Shown here: one piece after another, positions 32,666 through 37,394 of the stretch
Position numbering within the stretch: the stretch's first letter is position 1
Layout of the letters: each line of letters begins with the position of its first letter
DNA from: Imperialibacter sp965651695
Lineage (GTDB): Bacteria > Bacteroidota > Bacteroidia > Cytophagales > Cyclobacteriaceae
Reading direction: 5' to 3'
Assembly: GCA_965651695.1 (NCBI GenBank)
Contig: CBFGTI010000034.1
Coordinates: 1-37,394, forward strand
DNA: 37,394 nt
Made by a program: the position numbers and the translations under genes
Notes under the pieces: model-generated
Told to the model about the DNA's origin: nothing
Database searches by the model: none
What the model saw: the letters and a program-made list of their open reading frames with translations, nothing else

Positions 32666-34933
32666 ATGAAGCTTTTGGGTAAAAAATCATTATTGTTTCT
32701 GGTTGGGCTTTCGTTTTCTACAGTGCTCCACGCCGGGTTGAAGGAGAGTGCGCTGGAGATATTTGAGCAGAATAACAGGAAAGGCTTAAAAGACGACCTG
32801 GGCAATGTGTTGATTCCGGCTAAATACGAAGAAATTGGCTGGAGCAACCACACTACTGAACCGCTGGAGGAAACAATAGGGTACAAGCTCAACGGCTTTT
32901 GGGGACTTACCACACTCAAAGACGAGCAGGTTACCAAAGCCCTCTACCGCGATTTTTATCCGCTGCCCAACAATCTCATAAAGGCCTCGCGAAGTAATAG
33001 CTATGCGCACTTTCTATACTTTGGTGTACTCGACACCAAAGGCAAACCACTCATCGGCTTTCAGTATTACGACATAGAAGTATCGAACGGGGGCTATATC
33101 GCCTCAGTATACAACAACCAGTCTGTCACTTATGGCGTAGTGTCTTCAAAAGAAGAGGTGCTCATTCCTTTTACCTACAAAAAAATCTCGTACATAGGGC
33201 AGAATCTTTATCAGGCAGTGGACGAAAAAGATAAGGCCGCCGTTTATACCGCCGCGGGTAAAAAATTGCCAAACGACGGCTTCGACAGCCTGCACCGGGT
33301 AAACGACGGTCTGCTGATAGTATCGAAAGAAGGCAAACTGGGCCTTATGCGCAACGACGGCAGCTATGTGCTTGAGCCTTTCTACAAACAGCTGGAGGCA
33401 ATAAATGATACCACCTTCCGGCTTACCACCTACCCACACTGGCAAATGATAGATCAGTCGAACACCCGGCTGAAATCGTTTTATTACGACAACCTTATGC
33501 CCATCGGGTCGGGCGTGTACAAAGCCACAACCTACGAAGGGCATGCGCTTGTAAACATAAGCGGCCGGCAGCTGAGCAATAAAAGCGATTGGCATATTAC
33601 CTACTCAGACGAAAACTTTGTAATTACCCGGGAACAGGCAAAATTCCAGGTATACAATCAGTCGGGAGAGAAGTTTTTGGAGAACGCTTTCGACTCGCTC
33701 CACTACGATGGCACGTATTTTTATACGCTTACCCGAAAAAACAAAACACCACTTTGGGATATCTACAATAAGTACGGCCGGAAGATCAGCCGTTTTCCTT
33801 ACAACGAGGTAAAACCCGTGGGGCTGCAGGATGGGAGTGCCAGTGGCAACAGGCTGATCCCCGCCAAGAAAGATTACTACTGGGGTTTTCTCGACTTTAA
33901 CGGGAGCTTGGTTGTTGATCATAAATTTGAACACGTTGAGGCATTTGAAGGCGGCATGGCGGCTGTAGAATACCTCGGCGGCTGGGGTGTGATCGATCGG
34001 AACGGGAACTGGATTATCTCTCCTCAATACGACTACTGCGAGGTATTGAGCAGTGAGGTAATTCTGGTGAAAAGGGACGGAAAATCAGATCTCATTACTC
34101 CTGAAAACGAATGGCTTTATACCAGCAACCACTCCATCAAACCTGAAAACACGTGGTTGGTTGAATCAAGTTCTTACGGAAGCTTCGGACTCCTTACTTC
34201 GGCAGGTGTAAAGGTTACAAACCCTGAATTTGATGAGTTGGTAATCCCTGAAAACGATTCGCTGGTATTTTTAAGGCAGAAGGATTACTGGTGGGTGATT
34301 AGCAAAACAGGACGGGTAATCAGCGGTGTTGACAGCAAATACCAGAAGGTGGCGCCGCTAAGCGAAGCATACTTTGGCATTGTAAAAGATGACCAATTCG
34401 GCTTTGTGGACCTGAATAATAAACTTAGAATAGCCAACAGATATGAGGATGCCTATAACTTTAGCGAGGGCCGGGCGGCAGTAAAACTCCTCGGCAGGTG
34501 GGGCTTTGTCGACAAAATTGAGCGGCTGGTAATACAGCCCATTTACGACCAGGTAAGTTCGTTTAAAGACGGTATTTCCGTGGTGGTACGCAACAACAGG
34601 TACGGGCTTATAGACAAGGCCGGCAGTGAGGTGGCGAAGCTCGATTTCGACAGTATTTACTACGCAGGCAGCGGAATTTATATTTTGCAGCAAAAAAACC
34701 AGTTTGGCACTTATCATGGCAAAACCGGCTACACCATGCTGCCAAGGTTTAACTCACTGGTAATCCTGAGCAATGGACTGCTGATATCTGAAAAACGGGG
34801 ATTGAAGGGGCTTATCAACGAAAAAGGCATTGATCTGATTCCCGCCGTCTACAGCGAGATCGTGTACGATCCCTATCGCGACCTTTACCTATGCAAGGAA
34901 CCCGGCAAAACAGAGATCTTCTCAATAAAGTAA
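32666..34933 (+). CDS. exported WG-repeat protein
   Basis: This 755-residue protein starts with a signal peptide (MKLLGKKSLLFLVGLSFSTVLHA) and is built of WG (KWG) beta repeats over its full length. Recognisable copies include GYKLNGFWGLTTLKD, SKEGKLGLMRNDGSYVLEPF, KDYYWGFLDFNGSLVVDHKF, LGGWGVIDRNGNWIISPQYD, DDQFGFVDLNNKLRIANRYE, LGRWGFVDKIERLVIQPIYD and NNRYGLIDKAGSEV. WG repeats probably form a beta-propeller or solenoid for binding; no enzymatic residues are seen. It lies 71 bp downstream of hemA on the same strand. TATTTTG at 32627-32633 is a near-miss to the -7 box. Confidence 0.87.
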   Translation: MKLLGKKSLLFLVGLSFSTVLHAGLKESALEIFEQNNRKGLKDDLGNVLIPAKYEEIGWSNHTTEPLEETIGYKLNGFWGLTTLKDEQVTKALYRDFYPLPNNLIKASRSNSYAHFLYFGVLDTKGKPLIGFQYYDIEVSNGGYIASVYNNQSVTYGVVSSKEEVLIPFTYKKISYIGQNLYQAVDEKDKAAVYTAAGKKLPNDGFDSLHRVNDGLLIVSKEGKLGLMRNDGSYVLEPFYKQLEAINDTTFRLTTYPHWQMIDQSNTRLKSFYYDNLMPIGSGVYKATTYEGHALVNISGRQLSNKSDWHITYSDENFVITREQAKFQVYNQSGEKFLENAFDSLHYDGTYFYTLTRKNKTPLWDIYNKYGRKISRFPYNEVKPVGLQDGSASGNRLIPAKKDYYWGFLDFNGSLVVDHKFEHVEAFEGGMAAVEYLGGWGVIDRNGNWIISPQYDYCEVLSSEVILVKRDGKSDLITPENEWLYTSNHSIKPENTWLVESSSYGSFGLLTSAGVKVTNPEFDELVIPENDSLVFLRQKDYWWVISKTGRVISGVDSKYQKVAPLSEAYFGIVKDDQFGFVDLNNKLRIANRYEDAYNFSEGRAAVKLLGRWGFVDKIERLVIQPIYDQVSSFKDGISVVVRNNRYGLIDKAGSEVAKLDFDSIYYAGSGIYILQQKNQFGTYHGKTGYTMLPRFNSLVILSNGLLISEKRGLKGLINEKGIDLIPAVYSEIVYDPYRDLYLCKEPGKTEIFSIK

Positions 34934-35070
34934 CTTCCGCTTGCCGGCACCGGCTAATACACTGCGGCTGTCTGTAACCTTTCGGATTTTTTCCGGTAAT
35001 ACACATTGCCAATGCAACCTTCTTGTTTTCTCCTGATCTTTTCAGGGACATTCAGCGAAATACTACCCCT

Positions 35071-37394
35071 ATGCTTAAAAACTACATAAAAACCGCGCTT
35101 AGAAACTTTACCAGGCACAAAAGCTCCTTCTTCATTAACGCCGTGGGCCTTTCTACGGGAATGGCCTGCACCTTCCTTATTTTGCTATGGGTGAATGATG
35201 AAATGAACTTCGACCGGTGGCATGCCAAAGACGACAGGATATACCGCGTAATGGAGCATCAAACCTATGCGGGCAGTATGTTTACAACCGCCTCCACACC
35301 CGGCGTGCTGGCAGATGCCATGAAGAAAGAATACCCGGAGGTAGAACATGCCGCCACCTATACATGGGAAATGGACAATATGTTTAGCGTAGGCGACAGG
35401 TTTTTTAAGGCAAAGGGTATGTATGTGGGTGCCGACTGGTTCCACATTTTTTCATTTAAGCTGCTGCACGGCAGTGCCGATGAGGCTTTGGCCAGCCCCA
35501 CCTCGCTGGTTGTTTCAAAAAGCCTGGCCAGAAAGCTTTTTGATACCGACGATGTGGTGGGCAAGCAAGTGCTCTTTAACAAGAAGCAAACTTATAACAT
35601 CACGGCCGTTTTTGACGACGTACCTTCCAACTCAACCCTGCAGTTCGAATACCTCATTCCATTCAGTGTGTTTGCCGACGAGAATGAGTGGGTGAAAGAG
35701 TGGGGAAACAACGGCCCCAGAACAGTGCTAACTCTGGCGCCCGGCACCAAAGAAGAAGACTTTGAAGCCAAGATTGGTGACTTTATTAAAAAACGAAACG
35801 AGGGCTCCAACGTGGATATGTTTGTGCACCCATTTGGCTACTCTTACCTTTATGGCCGGTTTGAAGACGGACACCTGAAAGGCGGACGGATCGACTACGT
35901 GCGGATGTTTTCGATCATTGCTGTGTTCATTCTTATCATCGCCTGTATCAATTTTATGAACCTCTCCACGGCCCGCTCGCAGCGCCGTTCAAAGGAGGTG
36001 GGCATTCGGAAGGCCATAGGCGCAAGCAGAAATTCGCTGGTTGGGCAGTTTATGGGCGAATCCGTGCTCATTTCTATCGCCTCGCTGGTTGTGGCTGTGG
36101 CACTGGTGTACCTGGCACTCCCCTATTTCAACGAGCTTACCGACAAGGAGATAAGCGTCGACCTTTCCAACCCCGTTTTTTGGGTAGGGCTAGCCACTGT
36201 TACGCTGCTTACCGGGCTGGTGGCGGGCAGCTACCCCGCGCTATACCTTTCTGGCTTCGAGGCGGTGGCAGTGCTAAAAGGTTCGCTGCGGTCTTCGGTA
36301 GGTGAGCTGATTGCCAGAAAAGGGCTGGTGGTTTTTCAGTTTTTTTTGTCCATCGTGCTCATTATTTCCACCATTGTTATCTACAACCAGATACAGTTTA
36401 CCCAAACCAAAAACCTGGGGTACGACAAAGAGAACCTGATATACTTCCCGATAGAAGGCGATCTGAGCAATAAGATTGACGCCTTTCAAAATGAGCTGAG
36501 GAATATTCCTAATATTAAAAGTGTAAGCACCACCAGCCACACACTTTTGGGCCGCAACAGCAATACAGGTGGCGTGTCGTGGGAAGGGAAAGATCCGGAA
36601 GCCAGAATACTGTTTGAAATGGTGGGCACTAATTACGATTTCCTTTCGACCATGGGTATGGAAATAAAAGAAGGTCGCGATTTCTCAAAGGCGTTTGGGG
36701 CCGATTCTACCAAAGTAATTATCAACGAAGCGGCTGCCAGGGTAATGCAGATGCAGGAGCCTGTAGGCAAGCAGATCGACTTTTGGGGCGGCAAGTGGGA
36801 AATAATCGGGTTGGTAAAAGACTTCCATTTTCAGTCGATGCACAACCAAATTGAGCCCCTTATCTTTCGGCTTGATCCCTCCTATAACTGGGCGTGTTTT
36901 GTGCGATTAGGTGCCAGTGATGTGCCGGCAACGCTAGCTGAGGTAAAGCAGCTTTACGAAGACTTTAACCCGGGCTATACTTTCGAGTACCAGTTTATGG
37001 ACGAGCAATATGCACGCTTGTACCAGTCGGAAATGCGCGTAGGCACCCTCTCCAGGTACTTTGCCAGCTTTGCAGTTATTATTTCGTGCCTTGGTCTGTT
37101 TGGCCTGTCGGCCTTTACTGCCGAGCGCCGCACAAAGGAGATAGGGATTAGAAAAGTATTGGGCGCCACGGTGGCTAACCTGGCGGTCATGTTGTCAAAA
37201 GACTTTACGGTGTTGGTGGTGATTTCCATTATGCTGGCCATTCCGGTGGCGTGGTATTTTATGGACCAGTGGCTGGGCGCTTTTGTGTACAAAATTGACC
37301 TAAGTGCATGGTTCTTTGTGGGTGCCAGTGCATTGGCGCTGGTAATCGCCTGGCTCACAGTTAGCTTTCAGTCGATTAAAGCGGCTTTGGCCAA
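35071..37394 (+). CDS. FtsX/MacB-type ABC transporter permease (C-terminus cut by the window edge)
   Basis: The open frame starts MLKNYIKTALRNFTRHKSSF at 35071 and has no stop before the window ends, giving 774 codons; family members are about 790-800 residues and often end soon after A-A-L-A-N-P, so only about ten residues seem to be missing. An N-terminal TM helix and a MacB-type periplasmic core are followed by FtsX helices with RSKEVGIRKAIGAS, then a second TM-periplasmic-FtsX half with RRTKEIGIRKVLGAT. This duplicated layout is typical of the large Bacteroidota permeases that work with a separate LolD/MacB-like ATPase in peptide or lipoprotein handling. No ATPase gene is visible here; it would have to lie to the right or elsewhere. 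Confidence 0.9.
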   Translation, partial: MLKNYIKTALRNFTRHKSSFFINAVGLSTGMACTFLILLWVNDEMNFDRWHAKDDRIYRVMEHQTYAGSMFTTASTPGVLADAMKKEYPEVEHAATYTWEMDNMFSVGDRFFKAKGMYVGADWFHIFSFKLLHGSADEALASPTSLVVSKSLARKLFDTDDVVGKQVLFNKKQTYNITAVFDDVPSNSTLQFEYLIPFSVFADENEWVKEWGNNGPRTVLTLAPGTKEEDFEAKIGDFIKKRNEGSNVDMFVHPFGYSYLYGRFEDGHLKGGRIDYVRMFSIIAVFILIIACINFMNLSTARSQRRSKEVGIRKAIGASRNSLVGQFMGESVLISIASLVVAVALVYLALPYFNELTDKEISVDLSNPVFWVGLATVTLLTGLVAGSYPALYLSGFEAVAVLKGSLRSSVGELIARKGLVVFQFFLSIVLIISTIVIYNQIQFTQTKNLGYDKENLIYFPIEGDLSNKIDAFQNELRNIPNIKSVSTTSHTLLGRNSNTGGVSWEGKDPEARILFEMVGTNYDFLSTMGMEIKEGRDFSKAFGADSTKVIINEAAARVMQMQEPVGKQIDFWGGKWEIIGLVKDFHFQSMHNQIEPLIFRLDPSYNWACFVRLGASDVPATLAEVKQLYEDFNPGYTFEYQFMDEQYARLYQSEMRVGTLSRYFASFAVIISCLGLFGLSAFTAERRTKEIGIRKVLGATVANLAVMLSKDFTVLVVISIMLAIPVAWYFMDQWLGAFVYKIDLSAWFFVGASALALVIAWLTVSFQSIKAALA

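Noticed and set aside
30232..34954. GCCGGCACCGGC found in two spacers (30232-30243 and near 34943-34954)
   Set aside because: Two copies of a short GC-rich near-palindrome in a moderately GC-rich genome are not enough to call a repeat family or regulatory site.

Overview
The window looks like chromosomal DNA from a member of the Bacteroidota, most likely the Cytophagales or a close relative. The gene content is typical of that phylum: two DUF2723 (GT117-type) membrane glycosyltransferases, a GWxTD protein, a Cys-rich RicT/PSP1 protein coupled to the gliding lipoprotein GldH, DUF4260, a WG-repeat protein and a duplicated-half FtsX/MacB-type permease. Several starts are preceded by TAnnTTTG, the -7 box of the Bacteroidota primary sigma factor, and Shine-Dalgarno sequences are mostly weak or absent. 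There are no rRNA, tRNA, insertion-sequence, phage or CRISPR features that I can support. The order assignment is inference.

Layout. 1-2277 (minus): the tail of a surface-polysaccharide locus, with a polytopic membrane protein, an ABC-2 export permease and the first residues of its ATPase. 2715-4910: a lipoprotein with a long repetitive coiled coil and a C-terminal WD40 propeller. 4911-5424: a non-coding stretch with three different short tandem repeats. 5425-7093: a vapBC toxin-antitoxin pair and a glycosyltransferase linked by 4-nt start/stop overlaps. 7114-9063: a divergent pair, a TPR protein and a small membrane protein. 9064-9636: a non-coding block with a 133-bp tandem repeat. 9637-16175: DUF4260 and two tandem DUF2723 glycosyltransferases. 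16221-20267: methyltransferase, GWxTD protein, RlmB and mannose-1-phosphate guanylyltransferase. 20509-26119: recQ, purD, ricT and gldH. 26116-31164 (minus): a ComEA-like protein and a 1338-residue helicase with a nuclease-like tail. 31320-37394: hemA, a WG-repeat protein and an ABC permease cut by the window edge.

How the genes relate. Cell-surface glycosylation recurs: the export ABC transporter, the glycosyltransferase, the DUF2723 pair, and ManC, which makes GDP-mannose. They lie in separate transcription units among housekeeping genes, so a common pathway is inference. The rest is genome maintenance (RecQ, the SF1 helicase), translation and tetrapyrrole/purine synthesis (RlmB, HemA, PurD) and envelope functions.

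Most of the window is ordinary. The parts that deserve attention are non-coding repeats that reach into gene ends, a vapBC operon with a candidate direct-repeat operator and coupling to a glycosyltransferase, a helicase-nuclease fusion whose nuclease site looks altered, and paired inverted repeats between comEA and hemA. I did not find a convincing new multi-gene system.
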